Shown: positions 14,166 through 26,930 of the stretch, piece after piece | How the letters are laid out: each line of letters opens with the position of its first letter | Numbering within the stretch: position 1 is the first letter of the stretch | Source of the DNA: Dallia pectoralis | Taxonomy: Eukaryota; Chordata; Actinopteri; Esociformes; Umbridae | Direction: 5' to 3' | NCBI GenBank assembly: GCA_029465975.1 | Contig: CM055740.1 | Span: 9,014,234-9,078,233, forward strand | DNA length: 64,000 nt | Made by a program: the position numbers and the translations under genes | Notes under the pieces: model-generated | The model's input: the letters and a program-made list of their open reading frames with translations, nothing else | Database searches by the model: none | What the model was told of the DNA's origin: nothing

Positions 14166-16256
14166 CACCATGTCTCCTCTTCATCTGTCTCCAGGGTTTC
14201 AGACCCTCCTCTTCATCTGTCTCCGGGGTGTTCAGACCCTCCTCTTCATCATTACACCCCTACATCATTCACATCATGTCTCCTCTTCAAACTGCCCAAG
14301 ATACCAACGTATTTAAGGTTTGCAAGCCTAGACACCTTGTAGCCAGGAGACATGATTTTGGTTATTACCATGACGTGAGTCTTGGGCACAATGAAATAAA
14401 AATCTATTCATTGCTAGAACGAACTCGGAAGACCATAAAATGTCAACATCACTGTTCAATGCTCTGTTGTGAATAACTGTTATGAATATCGTTTGAAACG
14501 AAATCTCGGTTATAATCGAATTTGCAAGCTATGTTCGTTCTGGCTTGGGTTACCACGCTAGGGGGGTTAGAGACAGTCATTCTATTTCAATGGGACCTTG
14601 GTGGTGAGTGGATTCTACATAGACAGAGTTGTCCAATCAGCAAGTGGAGAAAATATCAAACATTTGTGGGGAAAAACTGTGGAAAAGCGAATCCCTTTTG
14701 GAGCTAGCGTGCACTTTATCCTTCAACGCCTTGCAAATCTGAAACCTAGCGCATGGAACGCCAGTTGCATATTATCAAAAATGTAACCAGTAACGACTCT
14801 AACTAGAAACCGATCAAAGTAGACGGCTAGTTGGAAGCTATACGCCCACGGACAATAAAAACCATCATCGTCAACTATTTGTTTTGTTCATTTTCATAAT
14901 GATTCGGTTCCAGGTAAATATATTTAGTTGTCCCATTAACTTAAAAATAGACAGAAGAGTCATCTGTTTACAACTCTTACAAAAATTGTACATGTTGCTC
15001 AACATGAAATATTTTTGCTGTTCGATTTTTGGTAGTTAATGGGTTTCTCCATCTCCACAAAGATCTATCAGGCTCATGAGTTGGGAGAGAGCGATGTGTT
15101 TTGCTGTCCTCGCTCTAACCTGCTGTTCCTGTGTGAGAGTTACATAAAATCACTTAAAGTGATTTCTGATGTTAGACTTGTCGGTTGCTGTTTGTCCATC
15201 GCAACATAACCATAAACTGTATTTCCTTTGGCATAGGATATGTAGCTACTGAAACTTTTTTTGAACCTTAACTATATCAATTTTTTCCCCTGGCTGGGTT
15301 TGTCTTCTTTGTGGCAGACTGCGTCTCTAACCGCTACGCTGTTTGAGAACAGGTAGTCAGTCAGAAGCATTCACTTTACTTGGCCGGCAGCATAAAAAAA
15401 ACAAGGAAAAAAATAAATATTTTACATATTACTTCAATATTGTTGGACGGGGCACAAATTCTCAATATTTACTAGATTATTCTCATTCTAATGACCTGTT
15501 TGATGTTGAGCAACGTAACTAATTTGCTTTAACAGCAGAGACTGTATGAGCTGTCTAGTGTAAGTAGCAATGAGAAATGGAAGTAAACCTCCAGCCCTCC
15601 AACACCTTAGTCATATCCACGTACCCAGTTGAACTACGAAAATAATGACAATTGAGCCGAGACTATAGATAGAGACTAAAACCCCAAACGTAGAACAAAT
15701 AATCAAGTTTCGAACGCACAATCACATGGTGGCCAAACCGTGTAAACTGTGTATCTAGTGTGTTTATACGTTCGGGAAACATTCCAGCATCAAACATCCA
15801 CTTGGAATGGTACATCAACATTAGGTGACACTGTCCAGACACACGTTGATTGTTCTTTGACAACTGGTTTCTTCTAATCAGGAACTAACATTATGACCAC
15901 AGAGGCCCCGCATTCTTCACCGCGCTGCAGTTCAAACAAAGTCGAATATGTGTTGTCAAACGATACCAAACTATTTGGGTCTATTCGGTATATTAGCGTC
16001 GTTCCTCTCAGTCCGACCGCACCGCGATTGCCCCGGTCGTTCCTTTGAACGTCCTGATTGATGGCGCACACACAGAACCTAGAACAATTTAACCCGATGT
16101 CTTTCTCAGAGCTCCGATCAATCTGCGGACAAAGCACGGCATTGTGAAGAAACCGGCTGCGCGGTTATTGGTCGGAGAGCCACCCAGTCGATGAGCGGCC
16201 GACAGAATGTCCATTAGGTTGAGTGATAATTTGTCATTAGAGGTGGATGTACTCAC

Positions 16257-16320
16257 GTTGGGTCTAATGCTGGCCGCCAGTCCGTAATACTTCTCGGCAG
16301 CGTCGTTGAGACTGGCTTGT
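16257..16320 (-). CDS. tmtc2: tmtc2 exon 11, TPR segment
   Basis: 64-nt exon. The sense strand reads AG acceptor (16322-16321), then A completing the arginine codon from exon 10, then QASLNDAAEKYYGLAASIRPN, then the donor GTGAGT (16256-16251). The residues match the penultimate TPR of TMTC2. Phase 2 in and phase 0 out agree with both neighbours. Confidence 0.97.
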
Positions 16321-17196
16321 CTACAAAGGGAGAAAACATCTTTATTGCTTTGAACTTCAGAGGAGACCTTGAACTCTGTCTGTTTACCTCTGTTCTGGGG
16401 TCAGTAAGGAGCGACGACTGAGAGGAGAATTAGCCCTAGGAACCAGGAGTCAATGAAACAGGCAGTTTGTTACCAGGTCTTTCAACAGACAGCACCCCAT
16501 GTGGAGTGGTGTACCAGCTACAGCATGCCGGAATCGGTTTCACCACATCCTGGGTCAGGATCTTATTGTCATGATCTTTGACCTTTGGGCTTTCAACCCT
16601 GCGAGACCCAAAACAAAGCATGCAGTGACAACTATACAGTTGCCTGGAGTTACGGCGCCTTGAGACAGATCACAAAAAAAATGTGTTTTTTTTAATCTGT
16701 AACTGAAGTTCCAGTCAAAACAATATAGGTTTTTTGTATTACCCCTATCATGTCTTTGCACAACACGTTAACCAGCCTGGATTACCATCCTATCTCACCG
16801 TTTGACCCTTTTAGCCAGAAGCTTTCCATTACCTCACATTAATATTCACGTTAATCACGACGAGTCATTTTCACAGCCCACAGCTGCATGTCTCCGATGG
16901 CAGCAATTGTCCTCATTACAAACAGTTTAACTCTGACCGAGTCGAGGACGGAGTGAACGACCACTGGCTCCAGAACCCTAAGTGGTGGTAATGACGAGAC
17001 CATCTGAACTGGGCTTTCATTAAGGCCCTGGTAAGTGAGGGTCCTCTGTATGTCAGTGCCACTAGCCTTACCACAACCAGAATGTATCCATACCCAAAGA
17101 AACTCAAAACCACAAACACATGTCAGAGACCATCAGTACAACTCAGAACCACAGTCGTGGACTGTGGATGCTTTCGACACCAAGTAACAGCGGTGG

Positions 17197-17872
17197 TGGG
17201 CTGTGTGACTGGGCTGTGTGACTGGGCTGAACGACTGGGCTGAGTGACTGGGCTGTGTGACTGGGCTGAACGACTGGGCTGTGTGACTGGGCTGAACGAC
17301 TGGGCTGTGTGACTGGGCTGTGTGACTGGGCTGTGTGACTGGGCTGTGTGACTGGGCTGTGTGACTGGGCTGAACGACTGGGCTGTGTGACTGGGCTGTG
17401 TGACTGGGCTGTGTGACTGGGCTGTGTGACTGGGCTGTGTGACTGGGCTGAACGACTGGGCTGTGTGACTGGGCTGTGTGACTGGGCTGTGTGACTGGGC
17501 TGTGTGACTGGGCTGTGTGACTGGGCTGTGTGACTGGGCTGTGTGACTGGGCTGAACGACTGGGCTGTGTGACTGGGCTGTGTGACTGGGCTGTGTGACT
17601 GGGCTGAACGACTGGGCTGTGTGACTGGGCTGTGTGACTGGGCTGTGTGACTGGGCTGTGTGACTGGGCTGTGTGACTGGGCTGTGTGACTGGGCTGAAC
17701 GACTGGGCTGTGTGACTGGGCTGTGTGACTGGGCTGTGTGACTGGGCTGTGTGACTGGGCTGTGTGACTGGGCTGTGTGACTGGGCTGTGTGACTGGGCT
17801 GTGTGACTGGGCTGAACGACTGGGCTGTGTGACTGGGCTGTGTGACTGGGCTGTGTGACTGGGCTGAGCGAC
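17197..17872. repeat. 13-bp minisatellite with two unit types
   Basis: About 52 tandem copies of GGGCTGTGTGACT in which roughly every second to ninth copy is the variant GGGCTGAACGACT. Single GAGTG and GAGCG variants sit near the two ends. The 39-nt super-period contains no stop on the minus strand, so long serine-, proline- and glutamine-rich open frames appear there. They are by-products of the repeat. Confidence 0.97.
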
Positions 17873-18805
17873 TTTGGCTTCTGTCATTCTGTATCTCCAG
17901 CACTAATGAGGGTCTGGAGCCATTGACAACCATTACTCATTGCAGAGAGCACAGCCTCCCTCAGTCCAAGGCCTTTGTGTACGAGGTGCGGGAACTGGTG
18001 TGTGTCACGTTTACTCACAAGCTCTGACAATGAAACTCAAACATTCTGTCTTTGCGCAACTCCAGGAAGGAGTGCCCAAGTAAACACCTCTGTTGAGTGG
18101 CAAAGAGCATCGTTTGTCACCTCAGAATATACAAATGCCTTCACACAGAACGATCATCAGGCAATACGGTATTACTTCAAAAATATCTCTTCGCTTAACC
18201 ACATAGAGCTGTAGATAAACAGTAATTTAAATTCATTCCAACAACACGAAAAAAAAACACATTGACATTGTGCAGTGATCACAAGTACAGGTTTTCTGTC
18301 TTCACATGACACAAAAGTGACGTGGTTACAGCAAACCAATAGAATGTACAATTTTTATAAGAGTCACACTGTTGTTACAGGACAAACTCAATCTTTAATA
18401 TAAGTGGAAAGTGTTGCCTGGGGATCGAGGGTGACAAGAGCACAAAGAGAGACAACCACTAACTCTGTCTCCGGTTAGACCCAAGTCCTCTGAGATACAT
18501 CTGCTGAGAAGAAAGCCGTTAGCGGAGAGAGAGAAAAGAACGAGAGAAACCAGAGATCGTGAGTAAATGAAAAAGAACTGTCCGGATCAAACGATGCTGG
18601 ATTTGTTCACATCTGCAACATGACGCCAAGCACTTTGTCGTTCAGTTCTGACAGTCAGTAATTTAAAGACGTGTAATTAACCCCAGTGCAGAAACACATA
18701 TAACGCAGCAAATGACTTGATATACAAGTTGCTTCTGAAACAACAACGGCCAGAGTACATAATGTGCTCTAACGTCGTCAAGCCCGTCCGTCTCGAGCAA
18801 CACGC

Positions 18806-19012
18806 ACAAACGCCACACAAACGTCACACAAACGTCACACAAACGTCACACAAACGTCACACAAACGCCACACAAACGCCACACAAACGTCACACAAACG
18901 TCACACAAACGCCACACAAACGTCACACAAACGTCACACAAACGCCACACAAACGTCACACAAACGTCACACAAACGTCCCACAAATGCCACACAAACGT
19001 CCCACAAACGTC
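18806..19012. repeat. 11-bp minisatellite (ACGTCACACAA / ACGCCACACAA)
   Basis: About 18-19 copies of an 11-bp unit in intron 10, with T/C alternation at position 4 and two CCC variants near the right end. Each ACGTCA copy resembles a CRE half-site (CGTCA), but this is a consequence of the repeat and is not evidence of function. Confidence 0.93.
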
Positions 19013-20184
19013 CCCTGTTCCCTCCGTCAAACAGGTCTGGCTTCCCCAAACAGTGCTGTGACATCACACAGCCAGTGGGCGGTAACTCTGGCGTGCGAAG
19101 GCATTTAAGCACTTAAAAGGCAGCATTCCCACGGGGATCGTTCACTCCGCCGGTCTTCCCTGGGCCGCGCTGCTCCACTTACCACCTCTGCTCGGAAGTC
19201 CCTGCTAACAGTTTGGAGTAACGTGCGTATTTTTTAAAGACGGCAGAAGGAAATTCACAGCGGAGAAGTTAAACGTGTCAAAGATCCAGAGCCCCAGAGA
19301 GCAATAAGAGAAGGACTGCAGGTCTAAATATAAACCACACTACTCTGCCACCTCTCCCTGTTCAGATTCACCAGTATCCAAATCCCACCTAGGGCCTTCC
19401 ACATCTTGGTTCTTAAACAAACACACACAGAACAGGAGCTCCAGAGGAACCAGACCTCTTGCCATTGTGTCAGTGGGGGGCTCTTCACTGTGTCCAGCCT
19501 GAGACCCTCTCTAATAACCAGGGGATTCGAAGAGAGAATCTGTAATACGTTACTGTCTGGGATACCAGACGTGCGCACTCCCCAGATCAGAGAGCCGTAA
19601 AGTGGGCCATCATGTGAAAACCAGCTGGATAGTAACTTCATAGCATTAAAGCTACCACTTTCTGTCTCTGGTAAAGAAAGTCCACCGCAAAAACGTCCGT
19701 GTCAAAGCAGAACGCATCAAGACATTGGTTTTAGTCATCACCACATCCCACGTACAGAAGCACTAATTCTCACGTGGAAAAACACGGATTTTCCCTCGAT
19801 CGTCCCAAACACAGGAAATCTCCCGACCGGGGAACATAATATTGTTGGCTCTAAGCGGAGCTCTCACAGTCTGCGTGGCACGTTCCTTTATTTACACACT
19901 TACACTCGCGGATTACGCCTCGAAACACAACAGCTCACGGCTTCCAGCGGAGCTGTGAGCCAGAAGCTTCCGCGCTGCTGAACAAACTGGCTCTAATTCA
20001 CAACTGGCTTTTTATGAACGAGCCAGTGACATCACCGGCGGGCAGCCAATAACTGTGGAGGACAAGTTATGTACGACTGGGCCGACAGCTTCCTGGGTAA
20101 TTAGGACGGCATAACAGCAGCTGGCCGCATCCCTCACACGGGACGGATTGGGCGTACAGGCGATGTATCCCGTCTAGCACTCAC

Positions 20185-20299
20185 CTGAGCATGTGGGCAG
20201 CACTGAAGACCACGTCAAACTCCCCGATGTCCAGACACGCCGCCTTCTCCGCCATCTCGGCAGCTTCCAGCAGACGAGACTCCTCCAACAAAAACTGAC
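20185..20299 (-). CDS. tmtc2: tmtc2 exon 10, TPR segment
   Basis: 115-nt exon encoding (G)QFLLEESRLLEAAEMAEK, then AACLDIGEFDVVFSAAHML and the first two bases of arginine. Acceptor CCCAG ends at 20300 and donor GTGAG starts at 20184. The helix pair EESRLLEAAEMAEKAA and the FDVVF-AAHMLR motif are diagnostic for TMTC2. Confidence 0.97.
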
Positions 20300-22096
20300 C
20301 TGGGATCAGAAGTAATATAATCAATAAAGCGCTGTGCGTGAACGTTCGTAGCGAGGGATGAACGTTGTCCTTGGCCCAAGGGAATGAAACACGAGATATG
20401 AGGACTGACTGGATCGAGGTCCTGTGGCCATAGCTCAGGCCCATTTATCCAATTAGGGGGATCTTGATGGGACTGTTTCTAATACACGTGGTTTGGACCT
20501 GGTTGGAAATATGTTCTGTGTGTCTGAGGGGCGGATGGAAATACAGAGCAGGACTTTTCAGGAGGGCATAATGGAGAAATTAATAGCCTGTTGATTTTGG
20601 TGGGTTCCACCACTGTACAATGCACCCAAACCACAGGGCAAAAGCAAGCATATTTCTTGAAATAGACGTGGATTAAATGTCGACCTTCCTGCTACAGGCC
20701 GTAGGTGAACGAGAGACTGCTTCGGCTCGGACTGATTTCTGACGAATTACACCAAATTCAATATGTCAGCTCTTATTTTACTGGAGTGGTTAAGAGATTC
20801 CTTAAAATATCATGAAATTAACTACATACTACTACATATTTTATACTAAATCTTTTATGTATGTGTTACCACAAATTTGTCTCCTGGCCCTCGCTCTCAA
20901 ATCCAATTTTAAAAGAAGAAACTGGAATTTCACATGATGTCCGGCAAAAAGACACATAACTGGGGTTCATTCTTATTTGTCAACTGTGTAAATATTCCTG
21001 CACCTTTTCCATCTCCACCAGCCGAACCACAGACAGAGGGTTAGAGACCAGAGGTAAGAGACCAGAGGGTTAGAGACCAGATGTTAGAGACCAGAGGTAA
21101 GAGACCAGAGGTAAGAGACCAGAGGTTAGAGACCAGAGGTTAGAGACCAGAGGTAAGAGACCAGAGGTAAGAGACCAGAGGTTAGAGACCAGAGGTTAGA
21201 GACCAGAGGTTAGAGACCAGAGGTAAGAGACCAGAGGTTAGAGACCAGAGGTAAGAGACCAGAGGTTAGAGACCAGAGGTAAGAGACCAGAGGTAAGAGA
21301 CCAGAGGTAAGAGACCAGAGGTTAGAGACCAGAGGTTAGAGACCAGAGGTTAGAGACCAGAGGTAAGAGACCAGAGGTAAGAGACCAGAGGTAAGAGACC
21401 AGAGGTTAGAGACCAGAGGTTAGAGACCAGAGGTAAGAGACCAGAGGTTAGAGACCAGAGGTTAGAGACCAGAGGTAAGAGACCAGAGGTAAGAGACCAG
21501 AGGTTAGAGACCAGAGGTTAGAGACCAGAGGTAAGAGACCAGAGGTTAGAGACCAGAGGTAAGAGACCAGAGGTAAGAGACCAGAGGTAAGAGACCAGAG
21601 GTAAGAGACCAGAGGTTAGAGACCAGAGGTTAGAGACCAGAGGTTAGAGACCAGAGGTTAGAGACCAGAGGTAAGAGACCAGAGGTAAGAGACCAGAGGT
21701 AAGAGACCAGAGGTTAGAGACCAGAGGTTAGAGACCAGAGGTAAGAGACCAGAGGTAAGAGACCAGAGGTTAGAGACCAGAGGTAAGAGACCAGAGGTAA
21801 GAGACCAGAGGTAAGAGACCAGAGGTTAGAGACCAGAGGTTAGAGACCAGAGGTTAGAGACCAGAGGTTAGAGACCAGAGGTAAGAGACCAGAGGTAAGA
21901 GACCAGAGGTAAGAGACCAGAGGTTAGAGACCAGAGGTTAGAGACCAGAGGTAAGAGACCAGAGGTAAGAGACCAGAGGTTAGAGACCAGAGGTAAGAGA
22001 CCAGAGGTAAGAGACCAGAGGTAAGAGAATGACAGACATGTTGAATTATTAAACGTCAATATAATGTCTATTAATGGAACCCAACAAACTGCTCAC
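20300..22096 (-). other. tmtc2 intron 9
   Basis: 1.8 kb intron; more than half of it is the 14-bp array (21036-22028). The rest (20300-21035) shows nothing recognisable. Confidence 0.85.
21036..22028. repeat. 14-bp minisatellite, ~70 copies, with a 210-bp higher-order repeat
   Basis: Tandem units AGAGACCAGAGGTT and AGAGACCAGAGGTA (variable base inside GTTAG/GTAAG). The first few copies (21036-21090) are irregular. Writing T for gtta and A for gtaa, the last 30 units read TTTTAAATTAATAAA twice in a row (21615-21824 and 21825-22034, the final unit diverging after 22028). The array ends only 68 bp from the 5' splice site of exon 9. Confidence 0.97.
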
Positions 22097-22178
22097 CATA
22101 ATGCATATAGCAATTTCCTTTAGTGGGGTCAAGTTGAATGGCCTTCAGAAAATACCTCTCAGCTTCAGCTGCCTGGCC
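22097..22178 (-). CDS. tmtc2: tmtc2 exon 9, TPR segment
   Basis: 82-nt exon: GQAAEAERYFLKAIQLDPTK then GNCYMHY plus one base of glycine. The acceptor follows a run of T (TTTTTTTTAG on the sense strand) ending at 22179; the donor is GTGAGC at 22096-22091. The phase (0 in, 1 out) matches exons 8 and 10. The exon is flanked closely by tandem DNA on both sides: the 14-bp array downstream and the GCAC/AC tract about 250 bp upstream. Confidence 0.97.
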
Positions 22179-22427
22179 CTAAAAAAAAGAATACAACACA
22201 TGAACAATGCATGTCACCGTCGTTATGCTTTTGTCAGTGTGAAAAGAGATTTGATGAAAATACACACACATAAAAGCAATTTGTTACATTAGTTACATTA
22301 GTCATTAGCTACATTGCGTAATTACACTTCAAGTGTGTGTGAGTGGTCGGACAACTGTAGCAGAGACAGAGAGGAAGAGAGGGGAAAAGACAAGACACAA
22401 AGAAAGAGATGGACAAATGTGTCTGAT

Positions 22428-22745
<318 letters not shown>

Positions 22746-24740
22746 AAACAATCGACACAAAACCACAACGCTTGACAGAGGGCTACAGGGCCGTGCTGGG
22801 TTACTACAGACTGACAGACTGGATGACCAGAGCAGCCTGTTGAGGGACAGCATCAGTAACAGTTCGGGGCCCCTGGGGGGGTGGGGGGGGAGGGGCTGAG
22901 GGAGCCAGTCTCCCTGGGGGCCTCAGAGAGCTGGACCAAATCCCAGTTTACACACAGAGCTGTCTCAAACCCAAAATACTGGTCTCAGCTGGGGAATCAG
23001 CTGCTTACTGATCAACAATACGTATCTCTAGAAACACAATGCCCGGTCTGGTGAATGCAGCTGGTGACGGCCAGATTACAATACGGGTTCAACTGTTCAA
23101 TCAACGCCGGTAGAAACCCAAACAGACCTTATTATTACATAAGCCAGTAACTAGAATAATTGATGTTTATGAGTGCCATTATGTAGAACGAGCACAGGTC
23201 GTTAAATCGAACTGCAAGTGCATCGAACAGAAAGCTCTTTCATCAAGCGCCGCCTCGTCCGTTTTTAATCAAGTTAACCCTCGATTGCTTTTTAAGTGTA
23301 AATGTTGGAGAGTTTTCTCCATTGATACGATGGAATATTTAACAGGCAGCGGCTTAAGGACTGACTGTAATAGGGCTGTTATTTCTGTGAGTGTTTAAGC
23401 TCAAATTCAGAAATAGTACAAATCCGTGAGCTGATGTTAGTGGCCATAACATAATAATACTTAATACGGTCATGCGAAGACATTTCCTGTTTTTTTTCAT
23501 ACAATTTAATGTCCCCGATGTTGTTGCGTGTCGGGTTATAAATACGCTTGGAAAGTCTACGGTACATTTTGCAACAATTATACAGAATTAAAGTGGAACC
23601 TACTCTGCAGGTACTACTGAGAAGTGAAGATGAAGAGCTCTTTAAAAGATACCACCTGTGTGCCCAAATGGATGTTATCATCTTGTTTTGTCTTAGTAGC
23701 CTGTCGCTTAGGGAAATGTGAATCATGTCCATCAACTGTCCGGCACCAGATCAGAACAATACTGTGGGAAAATGGTAGTCTATAAGAACGAATCCTAGCA
23801 TGCTTGTTTCAGTAACAGCCGATAGAGGGGATCTTAATATCTGTGATGAATGCTGAAGACCTGATAGCTTGCAGTGTTTGAATTGTCTGGAATTTATAAG
23901 AAGAAACAGCCCTGTTCTACCCCCTACTGTTGTGGTGTGGTGAGGCGAAAATAATATATCAATAAAAAAAACACAGAAAAGTCAACAAATTAGGCAATAT
24001 TCCAAAATGTCAATAGGGACACCTTCAGCATCCGTATAGCGGCGCAATATCCTGTTTTCACACATAGTGCTCTGATTGTTAGTGTTGACCCCTGTAATCA
24101 GATGGAACAGATGTGTGCTGCTGCTCTGGCAGCAACAGAGGTGATTATGAATGGAGCCTGTACCAGATTAGGCCTGGAAATGACTTGTGAATATGACTGA
24201 GTTCAATAACCCTCACCACCCCCGCAACACCCCACCCCCCCCCCGATGAGGCGCAGTCAACCCAGCGGGGGAACTAGTGACTCTGATCCAACCCTGAGCA
24301 GGCGCCACACCCAGTTACCCCTCTCCGGTCTCACAGTCCCCTGCCCTGATCTGAACCCGGGACCTCTGGCGGGACAACTCTTTCCTCGTCGCTCACAGTG
24401 GGGAATAAGGGGGGTGTGAGAAGAGCTGGGGGGGAGGGGGGTATTTGATCGAGACTAAGCACAGTTGGCAGATAGAAAAAACTGTAGATGTTGTGGTGCG
24501 GTGGAAATCTGGCACAGCAGGGGGTCTGGGGTCATGATGGGTCGATGATGGATCGAGGTGAACACAAGCGTCCAGTAGAATATCTATATATACATTTGAA
24601 TGTATACCATTTTACGGCCGCCCTACACAGCAGGATACAAACGTATGCTATTGCCACTTAACCCAATGCATTTCAAACCATGTTTACAACCATGTTACAG
24701 GTTGAGTGCTCAGTCTCTCAGTCTTCTCCTCTATCCTACC

Positions 24741-25716
24741 CTGTGGTGGCTTCGTTTACACCCACCGGAGAACCCCTGTGGTGGCGTCGTTTACACCCAC
24801 CAGAGAACCCCTGTGGTGGCGTAGTTTACACCCACCGTAGAACTCCTGTGGTGGCGTCGTTTACACCCACCAAAGAACCCCTGTGGTGGCGTAGTTTACA
24901 CCCACCGTAGAACTCCTGTGGTGGCGTCGTTTACACCCACCAGAGAACCCCTGTGGTGGCGTCGTTTACACCCACCAGAGAACCCCTGTGGTGGCGTCGT
25001 TTACACCCACCAGAGAACCCCTGTGGTGGCGTCGTTTACACCCACCAGAGAACCCCTGTGGTGGCGTCGTTTACACCCACCAGAGAACCCCTGTGGTGGC
25101 GTAGTTTACACCCACCAAAGAACCCCTGTGGTGGCGTCGTTTACACCCACCAGAGAACCCCTGTGGTGGCGTCGTTTACACCCACCAGAGAACCCCTGTG
25201 GTGGCGTCGTTTACACCCACCAGAGAACCCCTGTGGTGGCGTTGTTTACACCCACCGTAGAACCCCTGTGGTGGCGTCGTTTACACCCACCAGAGAACCC
25301 CTGTGGTGGTGTCGTTTACACCCACCAGAGAACCCCTGTGGTGGAGTCGTTTACACCCACCAAAGAACCCCTGTGGTGGCGTAGTTTACACCCACCGTAG
25401 AACTCCTGTGGTGGCGTCGTTTACACCCACCAGAGAACCCCTGTGGTGGCGTCGTTTACACCCACCAGAGAACCCCTGTGGTTTACACCCACCCCAGAGA
25501 ACCCCTGTGGTGGCGTCGTTTACACCCACCAGAGAACCCCTGTGGTGGCGTCGTTTACACCCACCAGAGAACCCCTGTGGTGGCGTCGTTTACACCCACC
25601 AGAGAACCCCTGTGGTGGCGTTGTTTACACCCACCGTAGAACCCCTGTGGTGGCGTCGTTTACACCCACCAAAGAACCCCTGTGGTGGTGGCGTTGTTTA
25701 CACCCACCGGAGAACA
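24741..25716. repeat. 35-bp minisatellite
   Basis: About 28 copies of a 35-bp unit beginning GTGGTGGCGTCGTTTACACC and ending CCAGAGAACCCCT. The main variation is CAGAGAA, CAAAGAA or CGTAGAA in the second half. One copy near 25480 has lost part of the unit and one near 25690 has gained a GTG. The GGTGG and CCACC blocks inside the unit are complementary. Confidence 0.97.
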
Positions 25717-26930
25717 AAGGTTGCCCGTCTCTGCCTGAGACATGACCTAGAAGAAGCACAACCCTGAGCTTTCTCCAATTTACACTAAATAAATAGTGTT
25801 CCCACTTTCAGTCCTGTATATTCTCCTGTTAGAACAACTCAGTGTACCTACTGGATTTCCACCTATCAGCTTATGCTAGGATAGATGTCCGCCAGAGATT
25901 TATTTATACAGCGGCTTCAGTAGGAGATCCGCTAATGTCAGATTTTTCTGAAAAGCCTGCTCGGCTGCAATCCAAACGTCAGACAGAGAAATCTGTCAAC
26001 CCAAGGTCAACACAAAGAAAGCGGAAATGTTTGTCGAGAGCAATTATTCGCCTGGAAAGCGGATGATTGTGATTGACAAAGGTGTGTCTGCTCTATGTCT
26101 CTGTGTAAAAATAAAGGACCTTTAGGGAGAAATTATACTCACCAAATGTAAACACAACTGACATATTTCTGGCTTCAGATCAGTTGAGATTTACAGTTAA
26201 AATTCACCTACAAACATTGGGGAAATAACTGAGGTTCACATTATTACCACAAAGTGAAGCACGCCAATCACAACCAATAAGGAAGAGTGTTGTTATACGC
26301 CAACGTGCGATGAGGATGGATGAAGAGTGTTTTCATTATTCATCCTGATGTCTCTGACCATGGAAATGAATAGGACTCGTGGCTCGGGTGGAGAGCTGGA
26401 AATGAGGGTAGACAAGGACAGGAAGGGCCTTGTATTTCTAAGGCAGTCCAAGGCCCGTCCGAATCCCAGAGCTTTTGAATACGCCGTGGCTCCATCAGGG
26501 GCCAGGCGATGAGCTTCCACCTCCCAGAGAGAGTGGCGTCAGTCTGGGGAGAGTGGGAACACCTATACCCCCCTCTCTCTCTGGTTCCACACACCTCTGG
26601 TCCGTCCCTACTTCCTGTGGGCAACACACGACCCCTACCGTGTGAACCCCGGGACCCTGCCGAGTGAACCGAGCCCGGCGCACAAACCAGCCTTTCTCCT
26701 CTTAGTCAAACATGGGTCAACCGCACGACCTCGGTGGATATCATCCGAGTCGTCTATAGGCCCTGGGGTCAGGGGTCAGGGGGCGGAGGAGTCCGGAGGG
26801 GGCTCCACGTCAAATCAGACCGATCACAGAGATTGCTCATGGATGTGTTTCAGCCTCTGATTAGTTTGCTGAGGACCTCACAACCTTTGTTAGTGAAATT
26901 GGTTAGTGTTCAGTACGGTAGTTCATACAC

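Larger units (their letters stand above)
11426..16256 (-). other. tmtc2 intron 11
   Basis: 4.8 kb intron. It holds the 22-bp array at 12534-12770, a tRNA-like relic at about 14075-14165 and a short degenerate duplication of a CTCTTCATC-type motif at 14170-14290. I see no coding sequence in the remainder, which is AT-rich. Confidence 0.8.
16321..20184 (-). other. tmtc2 intron 10
   Basis: 3.9 kb intron containing the 13-bp array (17197-17872) and the 11-bp array (18806-19012). I see no exon-like sequence in the rest. Confidence 0.8.

Noticed and set aside
17123..17933. 254- and 266-codon minus-strand open frames rich in Ser, Gln, Pro and His
   Set aside because: They are read-through of the 13-bp array in different frames; the peptide period follows the 39-nt super-period and no start context or exon structure exists.
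24340..24380. Pol III B-box-like GGTTCAGATC on the minus strand
   Set aside because: No convincing A box, tail or target-site duplication could be found, so it was not called as a SINE.
24680..25767. Plus-strand open frames with WWRRLHPPENPCG-type repeats
   Set aside because: Frame-shifted readings of the 35-bp minisatellite; the same peptides occur in all frames.
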